64,000 nt of DNA from an actinobacterium SCGC AAA044-N04 (GTDB lineage: Bacteria > Actinomycetota > Actinomycetes > Nanopelagicales > Nanopelagicaceae). This document shows positions 43,387 through 52,246 of this stretch, piece by piece. The stretch spans positions 363,385-427,384 of the forward strand of contig KB900456.1 of assembly GCA_000378885.1 (NCBI GenBank). The letters are read 5' to 3'. The notes below the pieces were generated by a model. That model was given only the letters and a program-made list of their open reading frames with translations, made no database searches and was not told where the DNA came from. Made by a program: the position numbers and the translations under genes. Position 1 is the first letter of the stretch, and the number at the start of each line of letters is the position of its first letter.

Positions 43387-44475
43387 ATGAAGCACTCACC
43401 TTTACATGACAAGCATCTAGCCCGAAATGCCAAGATGGCTGATTTCGGTGGCTGGTTAATGCCAATCGAGTATCCAGGGGCAGGAGTACTGGCTGAACAC
43501 GCTGCGGTCCGTGAAAAGGTGGGAATCTTCGATGTTTCGCATTTAGGTAAGGCCAGTGTTACAGGAAGTGGCGCACTGAAGTTCCTCAATGCAATGTTTA
43601 CCAATGATCTCAACCGCATTGGTAATGGTTCTGCCCAATACACCTTGCTGTGCAACGAAAAGGGCGGCGTTATTGATGATCTGATTGCATATCGCAATAG
43701 TGAGGATGATTTCTTCTTAGTTCCCAATGCTTCAAACACCACAGATGTTGTTGCAACTTTGCAATCAAAGGCGCCAGCAGGCATGACTGTTACCAATCTG
43801 CATGAGGATTATGCAGTAATAGCCGTGCAGGGACCACTATCGCCAGCGCTCATGCAATCACTTGGAGTTATTACCAATATTGATTACATGGCCTTTGAGA
43901 ATGTCAGCATCGGGGGAGCAGAAGTAATTCTTTGTCGCACTGGATACAGCGGCGAACTCGGTTATGAACTCCTTCCAAAAACAGCAGATGCTTCGAAAGT
44001 ATGGGATGCGATAGTGGCCGCGATGGAGCCAATGGGTGGATTGGTTTGCGGACTTGGGGCACGTGACACATTGCGCACCGAGATGGGTTATCCACTCCAC
44101 GGCCATGAACTCTCATTAGATATCACTCCAGTTGAAGCCAGCGCTGCATGGGCAATTGGTTGGGACAAAGGTGAATTCTTAGGATCAGATGTTTTGAAAT
44201 CTCAAAGGGCTGCTGGGGCAAAGCGCAGAAGCGTTGCGGTTAAATCACTTGACCGTGGAATTCCTCGCGGTGCAATGAGTGTCAAAACCAAGGATGGAGC
44301 TTTACTAGGTGAGGTAACTAGTGGAACTTTCTCGCCTTCGCTAAAAGTTGGAATTGGTATCGCTCTACTTGATTCATCAGTGAAAATCGGTGATCAATTA
44401 ATCATCGATGTTAGAGGTAGAGATTCAATGGTGGAAGTTGTGAAACTTCCCTTTATGCCTTCACACGTTCGATAA
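43387..44475 (+). CDS. gcvT: glycine cleavage system T protein (aminomethyltransferase)
   Basis: A 362-residue folate enzyme that releases ammonia and methylene-THF from the aminomethyl-lipoyl H protein. The FDVSHLGKASV start of the folate pocket, MFTNDLNRI, and RTGYSGELGYEL (with the catalytic Arg/Asp region nearby) are intact. gcvH and gcvP are not adjacent. The 23-base 3' overlap with the ECF S-component gene is on the opposite strand. Confidence 0.95.
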   Translation: MKHSPLHDKHLARNAKMADFGGWLMPIEYPGAGVLAEHAAVREKVGIFDVSHLGKASVTGSGALKFLNAMFTNDLNRIGNGSAQYTLLCNEKGGVIDDLIAYRNSEDDFFLVPNASNTTDVVATLQSKAPAGMTVTNLHEDYAVIAVQGPLSPALMQSLGVITNIDYMAFENVSIGGAEVILCRTGYSGELGYELLPKTADASKVWDAIVAAMEPMGGLVCGLGARDTLRTEMGYPLHGHELSLDITPVEASAAWAIGWDKGEFLGSDVLKSQRAAGAKRRSVAVKSLDRGIPRGAMSVKTKDGALLGEVTSGTFSPSLKVGIGIALLDSSVKIGDQLIIDVRGRDSMVEVVKLPFMPSHVR

Positions 44476-45253
44476 ATTCGACTGGCTGCACGAAAGCAGC
44501 TCGAGTTTTTGTTCTACGCAGAGCTGATAAAACTGCTTGGCCAGAGAGCAACAAGAGAATTGTCGTAAAGATGGCGCGGGGTACATCCCAGGCCATTGCG
44601 CTAGCAAAGTGAAAAGTAATAAAGCGTGAAAGATTTTGCGCGATAGAGCCATCAACTAGATATGAGAGTTGTGTATTAGCACCTAGAGCCCAGGGCCAAA
44701 ACTGTAGATCCATCAAGATCCCAAACCACTCTGAGGCGATAATGCCAAAGAGAATGAGTAGGGCTATTTCTTTTCTTCCCCTGAGCTTTTTTCCCGGCAG
44801 CATGCCTGCGGCCATGCCTATCCATGCTGCGGCAAATACCTGGTAGCCAAGCCAAGGACCAACGCCGCCAGTTAGAAGTGCTGAGACAAACATAGAAGTA
44901 AGTCCCAATATGAAACCAAAGGAGGGACCAAAGACACGTGCGCTAAGAATCAAAATAAACCACATCGGTTCAATTCCTACCGCTCCAGCACCTAGCGGGC
45001 GAAGAGCTGCGATGAGTGCGGATAAAACTCCCAGGAGTGCGACGGATTTTGCATCGAGGGCCGAATTGGAAATCTGAATGTTCACTAAAAAGAATGCCAC
45101 AGTAAGTGCTGCCCAAAAGAAAAGCTGTGTTCGAGGCAGTGACTGACCGCTATAGAAAAAAGGCCAGAGAAATCCTGCTGCAGAGATCAAGGAAGCCAGT
45201 GTGAGAACTGCTGTGCCTAGAGGAGAAAATCTGACTACGTCGTTTGTGCGCAT
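44453..45253 (-). CDS. ECF transporter substrate-binding (S) component, probably for cobalamin
   Basis: A 266-residue membrane protein with about six or seven helices. The GAVGIEPMWFILILSARVFGPSFGFILG and GGVGPWLGYQVF segments resemble actinobacterial S components of the CbrT-like group. The operon is headed by a cobalamin riboswitch (48258-48390), so vitamin B12 or a corrinoid is the likely substrate. It is the last gene, abutting the ATPase. The ligand assignment rests on the riboswitch, not on the protein alone. Confidence 0.8.
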   Translation of the reverse strand: MRTNDVVRFSPLGTAVLTLASLISAAGFLWPFFYSGQSLPRTQLFFWAALTVAFFLVNIQISNSALDAKSVALLGVLSALIAALRPLGAGAVGIEPMWFILILSARVFGPSFGFILGLTSMFVSALLTGGVGPWLGYQVFAAAWIGMAAGMLPGKKLRGRKEIALLILFGIIASEWFGILMDLQFWPWALGANTQLSYLVDGSIAQNLSRFITFHFASAMAWDVPRAIFTTILLLLSGQAVLSALRRTKTRAAFVQPVEFIERVKA

Positions 45254-46860
45254 TAGATTGTCGTCTCAATTGCCCGAACTACATCGGCCACCGTCAACCA
45301 AGGTTGAGGCGACATAATCTTTGAAACTTGTGGAGCAAAGGCAGGTGAAGACAAGAGCACATCAATTGTTGGTCCATCTGCGACGATGTCACCATCGGCA
45401 ATGAAAATTGTTCGTGTTGCTAATTCAGCAACCAATTCAACATCGTGAGTTGCAATGATGACACTGCGATTAAATACGCGAGCGAAATCAACCAGCATCT
45501 TGATTAGCACTCGCTTTGCTTGATAATCCAAACCTCGTGTTGGCTCATCCAATATAAGCAGGCGTGGATTTGCCGAGAGAACCACACTCAGAGCAAGACC
45601 TAAACGCTGCCCCTCAGATAGATCTCGGGGATGTGTGTTGCCGGATATCCCTGGAACCAGTTGAGTTAGAAGAGAGAAAGTAGTGCCAGCTTCTACTTGA
45701 TTATCTTCATCTGCTTGCTTGCACTCTTCGCTCACACTTTGCCCATAAAGCAAATCACTTGGCTCCTGGGGGATATAGCCAACGCTTTCCCGTCTTTGCT
45801 TACTATGTAATTTCTGGGAATTAGTACCGTTCACGATTACTTCACCAGATGCAGTATCACTGACGCCGGCAATGGCTCGAAGAAGGGAGCTTTTACCAGC
45901 ACCATTTCGGCCCATGATGGCAACAATCTCATTTTCATAGATAGTTACCGAAAGAGAGTTCACGGCGTTCTTAGCGCCATAGGAAATGGTTAAGCCTTTT
46001 ACTGACACGCACGCCTTGGTGGAGCTAGTTGGAGCATCAGGCTTAGTAACTGCATGTGAATCTCTAAACTCTTGTGTCATTCGGCGCATTTCCCGAACAG
46101 AAACACCAATCTCTTTCAACCCAAGAGTTCTAGCCAACTCCACAATCGGAGGAGCTATAGGGGAGTTCATTAGGATTTGCTCAGGAGTTCCAACAACGGC
46201 AGACCCTGCACCATTGATGTGAACAATGCGATCAGCAAATTGAATAACGCGTTCCAATTTATGCTCTGCAATAACAACCGTCAGGCTTAAATCATGAACT
46301 AGGCGGTGAAGGATCGAGAGTACTTCTTCTGCAGCGATGGGATCCAGGGCACTTGTTGGCTCATCTAGAACTAAGACTTTTGGATGGGCAACTAATGCAC
46401 TTGCGATTGCAACACGCTGTTGTTCTCCGCCGCTTAGAGTCGCGATAGATCTAGTGCGAAGAGCAGCTAATGACATTAAGTCCAACACTTCTTCTACGCG
46501 CTTTCGCATAGTTTCGTTGGAAAGATTGAGAGCTTCCATACCAAAGACGAGTTCTTCTTCCACCGTATCTGCTACAAAACCGTTGATGGGATTTTGTCCT
46601 ACGATGCCAATCAAATGTGCCAGCCCACCAGGCTTTACTTGGGCAGTAGATATTCCATCTACCTCAATGCTTCCAGCCAAGATGCCGCCGGTGTGGTGGG
46701 GAACAAGGCCGTTAATGAGGCGAAGCAGAGATGATTTACCAGATCCCGTAGGTCCTATAACGAGAACTAACTCACCCTCTGCAATTTCAAGGTTGAGGTC
46801 TTCAATGACAGTTGTAGTCGAGTTTGGATAAATAAGTGAGACGTTAGAAAACTTAATCAT
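45253..46860 (-). CDS. ecfA: ECF transporter ATPase, two ABC domains fused
   Basis: A 535-residue energising subunit combining EcfA1 and EcfA2. The first cassette has GPTGSGKSS (near residue 36), LSGGEQQRVAIA and LVLDEPTSALDP. The second has GRNGAGKSS near residue 316, a variant signature LSEGQRLGLAL and LILDEPTRGLD. It powers uptake with the T and S components. Its start overlaps the EcfT stop by ATGA. Confidence 0.93.
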   Translation of the reverse strand: MIKFSNVSLIYPNSTTTVIEDLNLEIAEGELVLVIGPTGSGKSSLLRLINGLVPHHTGGILAGSIEVDGISTAQVKPGGLAHLIGIVGQNPINGFVADTVEEELVFGMEALNLSNETMRKRVEEVLDLMSLAALRTRSIATLSGGEQQRVAIASALVAHPKVLVLDEPTSALDPIAAEEVLSILHRLVHDLSLTVVIAEHKLERVIQFADRIVHINGAGSAVVGTPEQILMNSPIAPPIVELARTLGLKEIGVSVREMRRMTQEFRDSHAVTKPDAPTSSTKACVSVKGLTISYGAKNAVNSLSVTIYENEIVAIMGRNGAGKSSLLRAIAGVSDTASGEVIVNGTNSQKLHSKQRRESVGYIPQEPSDLLYGQSVSEECKQADEDNQVEAGTTFSLLTQLVPGISGNTHPRDLSEGQRLGLALSVVLSANPRLLILDEPTRGLDYQAKRVLIKMLVDFARVFNRSVIIATHDVELVAELATRTIFIADGDIVADGPTIDVLLSSPAFAPQVSKIMSPQPWLTVADVVRAIETTI

Positions 46861-47603
46861 GAAAGACCCACAACGGCTAAGCCGGCAATAACGACTGCTA
46901 TATCAACACGTGCCCATTTGATGGGGCGATACTTAGATCGCTTCTTACTTATCCCATAGCCGCGTGACTCCATAGCAGCGGCCAAATCAAGAGACCTGGC
47001 TAGTGACTCTTCGAGTAGTGGAAGTGCAATGCGTTTGAAAGCTTTAATTCCATGGGTTCTTTGTCCTCGCAAACGTTGCGCCATACGAATTCTGGTGACA
47101 GCTGAAACTAATTGCGGCAGCACTGAAGTTGCAATCACAACAGTTATGCCGAACTCATACAGGTATATGGGCAAGACACGTAACAGACGGTGGGGACTAG
47201 TGAGTGATGCAGCTGCGCCGAAAACCACAAGGATTGCGCAAATGATGATTCCTTCAGAGATTGACGAGTTCAAGCGCTCCAAAGTCACTGCGCCACCAAT
47301 TCGAATTCCGGGCATCCAAGCTGGAAGCGGCAATGTGGGAATAGTGAAAAGAGTTGTCCCTGGGATTGGTACCCCAATGAGCACACCGATAAGGGCTCGG
47401 ATTGAGATGATCCACAACGAGAGTTTCAATGTCGCATTAAAGGAGCGTCCCCAAGGTGCATCATCGCGTTGACTGAACACAATCACTGCCATAACACCCA
47501 CTGCCGCAATGGCAAATACCGGGGAGTTCGCACGAGCTATTGCAACAGCAACAGCACCTGAGAAAATCCACCACGTCAGCGGGTGAAATGAAAGTTTTTT
47601 CAT
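46857..47603 (-). CDS. ecfT: ECF transporter transmembrane (T) component
   Basis: A 248-residue membrane scaffold with about five helices. The AAAMESRGYGI segment near residue 210 is the conserved coupling motif that contacts the ATPases. It couples ATP hydrolysis to toppling of the S component. It starts 7 bases after the secreted protein gene, in one operon. Confidence 0.9.
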   Translation of the reverse strand: MKKLSFHPLTWWIFSGAVAVAIARANSPVFAIAAVGVMAVIVFSQRDDAPWGRSFNATLKLSLWIISIRALIGVLIGVPIPGTTLFTIPTLPLPAWMPGIRIGGAVTLERLNSSISEGIIICAILVVFGAAASLTSPHRLLRVLPIYLYEFGITVVIATSVLPQLVSAVTRIRMAQRLRGQRTHGIKAFKRIALPLLEESLARSLDLAAAMESRGYGISKKRSKYRPIKWARVDIAVVIAGLAVVGLS

Positions 47604-47610
47604 TATTTAA

Positions 47611-48144
47611 TTACTTAGTCTTAATCAATGACTTAGGAGTTGGAATTTCAACACCACACTCTTTAGCCGGGTAGCCACCCAAGCCGCAGATCAGACCAGA
47701 GGATGCTGCTCGAATCTTGGTTACTTGTGCAAGAACATCAATTCCCTGCGAGGTTTTTGCTGTGCGAACACATGTAGTGATTGTCTTTCTAGGTGTCTCA
47801 CCCTTAGGTGCCCATGCCTTTGAACCAAATTCAATAACTACACCGATTCTCTTAGTGTCCTTATCGCCTTTCACCCCAGAACAGATCTTTGCAAAATCAG
47901 GCGCAACTGCCGGGGAGAGTGAGGGGACATCATCACTGCTAAAAACAAAGGACCAACCTTCAACCGCGCCATCTGAAATATCAACAGTTGGGCCAGTCAT
48001 AGCTGCGGTCCATTTATGTGTACCTGGAGCTGCTTGGAAATAACCCCAATAGCGCCAGCCTTTACTTGCAGCCTGTGATTGGGGGATAAAGAAAATGGAT
48101 GTAAGAAGGATAAGAAGTGAAATAAGTAGTGCTTTGAACTTCAT
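47611..48144 (-). CDS. secreted SCO2322-like protein of the cobalamin uptake operon
   Basis: A 177-residue exported protein. A signal peptide covers residues 1-25 and ends with SQA. The mature chain has exactly four cysteines (88, 125, 153, 163), likely two disulfides, and an aromatic N terminus (GWRYWGYFQ). Homologues accompany ECF transporters in Streptomyces (SCO2322 region), but no activity is known. The ATG at 48144 is chosen because it starts the signal peptide; an earlier in-frame start at 48246 is in the leader. Its place behind a B12 riboswitch suggests a corrinoid-related role (inference). Confidence 0.8.
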   Translation of the reverse strand: MKFKALLISLLILLTSIFFIPQSQAASKGWRYWGYFQAAPGTHKWTAAMTGPTVDISDGAVEGWSFVFSSDDVPSLSPAVAPDFAKICSGVKGDKDTKRIGVVIEFGSKAWAPKGETPRKTITTCVRTAKTSQGIDVLAQVTKIRAASSGLICGLGGYPAKECGVEIPTPKSLIKTK

Positions 48145-48235
48145 TACTGTGGGGCCTCTCGATTCTGAAAGAGTCTCACAGGGAGCAGTGCCGCGCGAAT
48201 AAGAGATACATAAAAATCTCAAAGACATGTGGACC

Positions 48236-48260
48236 ACACCCCGCAAACCTCGGCGGGTGT
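48236..48260 (-). terminator. hairpin of the riboswitch expression platform
   Basis: On the minus strand ACACCCGC pairs with GCGGGGTGT (one bulged G) around an 8-base loop, just after the riboswitch core. No U tract follows directly, so it is a U-poor terminator or another switch element. Confidence 0.5.
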
Positions 48261-48390
48261 TTGTCTAAAACCAATCATTAGGTAATCCGACTTTACGGTT
48301 GCGGGTCAGTGTCGGAATTGCACCGAACTTCCCCTAATGAAGGGCGTATTAAGTTGTGTGCGTAGGCAACCACATAGCATTCAGGTTGGC
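48258..48390 (-). promoter_or_regulatory. cobalamin riboswitch
   Basis: The minus strand shows the class core: GGGGAAGTTCGGTGCAATTCC, then GACACTGACCCGCAACCGTAA, and a B12-box-like AGTCGGATTACCTAATG at 48276-48292. TCATTAGG (about 48334-48341) can pair with CCTAATGA. It lies upstream of the secreted protein-EcfT-EcfA-S operon and explains its likely repression by B12. The outer limits are approximate. Confidence 0.88.
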
Positions 48391-48409
48391 AACAGGGCGC
48401 GCTAGGTCG

Positions 48410-48415
48410 TAGAGT
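48410..48415 (+). promoter_or_regulatory. -10 element for aldo/keto reductase
   Basis: TAGAGT with 7 bases to the ATG at 48423. Confidence 0.5.
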
Positions 48416-48422
48416 TCTGAGC

Positions 48423-49424
48423 ATGGAATATCGTCGCCTTGGCAGTACTGGAATGTATGTATCCGAGATTTCTTACGGAAACTGGATCACTCACGGCTCA
48501 CAAGTTGAAGCCGATGCAGCAATCAAATGTGTGAAGACTGCACTAGATTGTGGAATCACCACCTTTGATACTGCAGATGTCTATGCAGGAACACGTGCCG
48601 AGAAAGTTCTTGGTAAAGCTCTTAAAGGTGTTCGCCGCGAGTCATATGAACTTTTCACCAAGGTCTACTGGCCAACAGGCCCGGGCAAAAACGATCGCGG
48701 GCTTTCACGAAAGCACATCATCGAGTCCTGTAACGCGTCACTCAAGCGTTTGCAAACAGATCATATTGATCTCTATCAAATGCACCGTTTTGATTTTGAG
48801 ACACCACTAGAAGAATCACTGAGCGCTTTTGATGATTTGATTCGTGCTGGAAAAGTTCACTACATCGGATTCTCTGAATGGACTGCAAGCCAAATCGCAG
48901 CTGCACTTAAGATTCAAGATACAAAAGGCTATAACCGCTTTGTTTCAAGCCAACCTCAATACTCTGCGTTATGGCGTGTTATTGAAGCTGAAGTTGTTCC
49001 ACTTTCACAAAAGGAAGGCATTGGCCAAATTGTTTGGTCGCCTATGGCCCAAGGCATTTTGACTGGAAAGTATTTGCCAGGAAAGAAACCGCCTGCCGGC
49101 TCACGTGCTACCGACAAAAAAGGTGGCGCAGGAATGATTTCTAAATGGATGAAGGATGATGTTTTAACTGCCGTCCAAAAACTAAAGCCGATTGCAGATC
49201 GGGCTGGCTTAACAATGTCCCAACTTTCAGTTGCCTGGGTTTTGCAAAATCCAAATGTTTCTAGCGCCATTGTTGGTGCTACAAAGCCATCTCAGGTGAA
49301 GGAAAATGTTAAGGCTGCAGGTGTAAAGCTAGATGCTGAGACAATGCGTGCTATCGATCAGGCCTTGGGCAATTTGCCTGAAAAAGATCCAGCCCAAAAT
49401 ATCAGCCCAAATCCAAGAGCCTAA
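48423..49424 (+). CDS. aldo/keto reductase (KCNAB-like)
   Basis: A 333-residue NADPH-dependent TIM-barrel oxidoreductase. The catalytic tetrad is visible: Asp and Tyr in FDTADVYAG, Lys in LFTKVYW and His in LYQMHRFD. The YNRFVSSQPQYSALWR and SPMAQGILTGKY segments resemble the potassium-channel beta-subunit subgroup. The substrate is unknown. The stop shares four bases with the DUF3043 stop. Confidence 0.9.
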   Translation: MEYRRLGSTGMYVSEISYGNWITHGSQVEADAAIKCVKTALDCGITTFDTADVYAGTRAEKVLGKALKGVRRESYELFTKVYWPTGPGKNDRGLSRKHIIESCNASLKRLQTDHIDLYQMHRFDFETPLEESLSAFDDLIRAGKVHYIGFSEWTASQIAAALKIQDTKGYNRFVSSQPQYSALWRVIEAEVVPLSQKEGIGQIVWSPMAQGILTGKYLPGKKPPAGSRATDKKGGAGMISKWMKDDVLTAVQKLKPIADRAGLTMSQLSVAWVLQNPNVSSAIVGATKPSQVKENVKAAGVKLDAETMRAIDQALGNLPEKDPAQNISPNPRA

Positions 49425-49951
49425 TTGACTACATCGCCCACTTTAGTTTGTGGGTGTGGAGCTCGTAGACGACGCATCTGTGTTGAGCGCAGCCATGCAT
49501 ACATAGCTAATCCCTTTGTATCTGAGGCTGGGTATTTAGCATGGATTAAACGTTGAATTTTTCTACCCAAGAAAATGCCGTCAACGACGGCTACAAGTAG
49601 TACTGCATACATCAGAGCGATTGCACCGAATTGGATTGCAGGAACTTGAATCAAAGTCAGAATCAAAACTATGAAAATGATTGGCAAGAAATATTCACCG
49701 ATCGAACGACGTGCATCAACATAGTTACGAACAAAGCGACGCTCTGGTCCTCTATCTCTAGCTGGCAGGGCGCTCTCTTCGCCACGAAGATATGCAGCAC
49801 GTGAGCTCACTCGATCGTTCCTAGAGGCTAACTTCTGGGCGCGCTTTTGCTCCTTGGTAACAACAGGGGACAGAGATGAAATCTTCACTTTGGCCTGAGC
49901 ATCTTTACGCTTTGGGGTTGGGCGGCCTTTGCCAGTTGATTCAGTAGTCAT
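49421..49951 (-). CDS. DUF3043 family membrane protein
   Basis: A 176-residue actinobacterial protein. The basic N terminus (GKGRPTPKRKDAQ) and the RNYVDARRSIGEYFLP segment are diagnostic. Two helices follow at about residues 100-120 and 125-145, then a basic tail. Function is unknown. The ATG at 49951 is supported by TATAGT 7 bases upstream; an earlier frame start at 49984 is not. Confidence 0.87.
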   Translation of the reverse strand: MTTESTGKGRPTPKRKDAQAKVKISSLSPVVTKEQKRAQKLASRNDRVSSRAAYLRGEESALPARDRGPERRFVRNYVDARRSIGEYFLPIIFIVLILTLIQVPAIQFGAIALMYAVLLVAVVDGIFLGRKIQRLIHAKYPASDTKGLAMYAWLRSTQMRRLRAPHPQTKVGDVVN

Positions 49952-49958
49952 GGGGGCA

Positions 49959-49964
49959 ACTATA
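49959..49964 (-). promoter_or_regulatory. -10 element for DUF3043 gene
   Basis: TATAGT with 7 bases to the ATG at 49951. Confidence 0.5.
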
Positions 49965-50055
49965 GAAGGGTGGGGCAAAACCACAAATATGAGGCAAGTC
50001 AGAACTCGCGCCAGAGCTTGGGTAAAGGTAGGATTTGCCTAAACAAGGAGAGAAA

Positions 50056-50400
50056 ATGACTACAGAAGTTACAACCACAGGTATTGCTCTAACAGATGTT
50101 GCTGCTGCAAAGGTGGCTGCGCTCTTGGCACAAGAAGGCCGCGATGATCTAAACCTTCGCGTTGCTGTTCAACCTGGTGGCTGCTCTGGTCTTCGTTATC
50201 AGCTCTACTTTGATGATCGTAATCAAGATGGCGATATCGTCCGTGAATTTGGATCAGTCAAAGTAATCGTGGACAAGATGAGCGATCCTTACTTGATGGG
50301 TGCAACTGTTGATTTCGTTGACACCATCGAAAAGCAGGGCTTCACAATTGACAACCCAAATGCGCAAGGTTCTTGTGCATGTGGCGATTCTTTTAACTAA
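50056..50400 (+). CDS. erpA: iron-sulfur cluster insertion protein ErpA (A-type carrier)
   Basis: A 114-residue A-type Fe-S carrier that delivers clusters to apoproteins. The three ligand cysteines are in GGCSGLRY and SCACGDSF. The ATG at 50056 is preceded by an AAGGAGAG ribosome site. It lies upstream of adoK and ctaC, the order seen in Mycobacterium (Rv2204c to ctaC). Likely clients in this window are LipA and the QcrA Rieske protein. Confidence 0.93.
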   Translation: MTTEVTTTGIALTDVAAAKVAALLAQEGRDDLNLRVAVQPGGCSGLRYQLYFDDRNQDGDIVREFGSVKVIVDKMSDPYLMGATVDFVDTIEKQGFTIDNPNAQGSCACGDSFN

Positions 50401-50419
50401 AAAAGTTATTAAGAGGCCC

Positions 50420-50425
50420 TAGTAT
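50420..50425 (+). promoter_or_regulatory. -10 element for adoK
   Basis: TAGTAT with 6 bases to the ATG at 50432. Confidence 0.5.
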
Positions 50426-50431
50426 CGCTAC

Positions 50432-51409
50432 ATGAAAATCGGCGTAGCGGGTTCAGTTGGCTTAGATCATTTGATGACTTTCTCTGGAAAGTTCACTGAC
50501 TCATTTGTCGCAGGTTCTCTAGAAAAAGTCTCACTGTCTTTTTTGGTAGATAGTTTGGATGTGCGCCGAGGTGGGTGTGCAGCAAATATCTGTTATGGCA
50601 TGGGAGTCCTTGGATTAAATCCAGTTCTGATTGCCGCCGTTGGTAAAGACTGGGCAGATTATGAAGCTTGGCTTTCACGTCACGGTGTTGATACATCTCA
50701 CGCACTAATTTCAACGACTTTGTATACAGCCCACTTCATGGTCACCACAGATGATGACCTCAATCAGATTGCATCCTTTTTCCCAGGGGCTATGAGTGAA
50801 GCCCGTAATATTGAATTGGCACCAATAATGGAAAAAACTGGCCGCTTCGATATGGTCGTGATTTCACCCGATGATCCACAGGCGATGCTGCACCATTCTG
50901 ATGTCTGTCGCAAAGAGGGCATTGCATTTGCTGCCGATCCTTCTCAGCAGATGGCACGTATGAGCGGGGAGGAGATCAAACTGCTTATTGATGGCGCTTC
51001 CTATCTTTTCCTCAATGAATACGAACTAGCCCTGGCTATGCAAAAGACGGGGTGGAGTGATCGTGAGATTTTGGAGCATGTGAAAATCCGAGTGGTGACC
51101 TTAGGGTCAAATGGTGCCAAGGTGGAAAGTGCGGCTGGAGAATTCGTCCAAGTGGGAGTTCCACAAGAAAAATCAAAAACTGATCCGACCGGTGTTGGAG
51201 ATTCATTTAGATCAGGCTTTATTGCAGGTCTTGCGTGGGGCCTTAATCATGAAAGGTGTGCCCAGTTGGGTTCACTGATTGCAACTTACGTTATAGAGAC
51301 CATGGGAACACAGGAATATCGCTTTACCAGCGCTGAGTTCTTGGCCCGTTTTGAGCAGACCTATGGGGCGCAAGCTGCCTCTGAAATAGCGCCACACCTT
51401 AATTTTTAA
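50432..51409 (+). CDS. adoK: adenosine kinase, PfkB family (AdoK-like)
   Basis: A 325-residue ribokinase-fold enzyme that phosphorylates adenosine to AMP for purine salvage. RGGCAANICYGMGVLG near residue 48 and DPTGVGDSFRSGF near residue 252, with the catalytic aspartate, are the PfkB signatures. The VSLSFLVDSLD, FFPGAMSEARNI and ADPSQQMARMSGEEI segments closely match the mycobacterial adenosine kinase Rv2202c, which is more like bacterial ribokinases than human ADK. The neighbours also match. Confidence 0.87.
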   Translation: MKIGVAGSVGLDHLMTFSGKFTDSFVAGSLEKVSLSFLVDSLDVRRGGCAANICYGMGVLGLNPVLIAAVGKDWADYEAWLSRHGVDTSHALISTTLYTAHFMVTTDDDLNQIASFFPGAMSEARNIELAPIMEKTGRFDMVVISPDDPQAMLHHSDVCRKEGIAFAADPSQQMARMSGEEIKLLIDGASYLFLNEYELALAMQKTGWSDREILEHVKIRVVTLGSNGAKVESAAGEFVQVGVPQEKSKTDPTGVGDSFRSGFIAGLAWGLNHERCAQLGSLIATYVIETMGTQEYRFTSAEFLARFEQTYGAQAASEIAPHLNF

Positions 51410-51483
51410 GGTTCCAAGATTCTGTGACACGAACCACCAGCACGGCCCCCTAATCCGATGCCACCCCAGCGCGCTTTGCGCTC

Positions 51484-51489
51484 TATCCT
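51484..51489 (+). promoter_or_regulatory. -10 element for the ctaCDF operon
   Basis: TATCCT with 7 bases to the ATG at 51497. It decides that start. Confidence 0.5.
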
Positions 51490-51496
51490 TACCCCT

Positions 51497-52246
51497 ATGT
51501 CGTCAACAACGCTTAAGTTTCTACGTGGGCTGCTCTTTCTGAGCCCGGCCCTGCTGCTTACAGGCTGTTCAAAAGTTTCAGGTCTTGGCTTTGAAGAGGG
51601 ACTAACAAGTGTCAACGATCAATCTCTTTCGCTGTGGCAAGGAGCGTGGATTGCTGCAGGTGTAGTTGGAGTTTTCACACTTATCCTGATTTTATGGCCA
51701 GCTTTTTTCCATCGTCTAAAAAAGGATAGCCCTGAGTTTCCTAAGCAGACTCAGTACAACATTCCTATTGAAATTCTTTACACAATCATTCCTTTTATCA
51801 TTGTTGCAGTTTTGTTCTATTTCACTGCAAAGAAGGAAACAGTTATTTCTGCAAAGACAGATACGTATAAGCACGAGATCACTGTTGAAGGTATTCAATG
51901 GTCATGGCAGTTCGGTTATCCAGAAGCTGGCCCAGCGGCATTGGTGACCGGCACTCCTGCCCAAGCCCCCGTGCTCTATGTTCCACTTGGCGAAAAAGTG
52001 CGATACACCATTACATCAAATGATGTTGTTCATGGATTCTGGATTCCTGCCTTCATGATTCAAATGCAGAACTTGCCAGGAGTTACTAACCATTTAGAAT
52101 TTACTGCTAAGAAGCTCGGTGACTATCCAGGACGTTGCAATATCCTGTGTGGACGTAATCACTCGCAGATGTTATTTACCGTTCGCGTAGTGACACCTGC
52201 GCAATATCAGGCTTATCTTGAAACCTTTAAGGGGAGTGGCGCATGA
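51497..52246 (+). CDS. ctaC: cytochrome c oxidase subunit II
   Basis: A 249-residue lipoprotein subunit. A signal with lipobox LLLTGC precedes two helices (about residues 40-65 and 85-105). The cupredoxin domain holds the Cu-A site in [16 protein letters not shown] and an upstream histidine in DVVHGFW. It passes electrons from the QcrC cytochrome to CtaD. The ATG at 51497 gives a normal signal peptide; a frame start at 51458 would add an unlikely leader. It overlaps ctaD by ATGA. Confidence 0.95.
   Translation: MSSTTLKFLRGLLFLSPALLLTGCSKVSGLGFEEGLTSVNDQSLSLWQGAWIAAGVVGVFTLILILWPAFFHRLKKDSPEFPKQTQYNIPIEILYTIIPFIIVAVLFYFTAKKETVISAKTDTYKHEITVEGIQWSWQFGYPEAGPAALVTGTPAQAPVLYVPLGEKVRYTITSNDVVHGFWIPAFMIQMQNLPGVTNHLEFTAKKLGDYPGRCNILCGRNHSQMLFTVRVVTPAQYQAYLETFKGSGA

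Noticed and set aside
46337..46831. Open frame of 164 codons on the + strand inside the ECF ATPase
   Set aside because: It is a mirror of a well-supported ABC domain with Walker motifs; no promoter or ribosome site and no recognisable fold.
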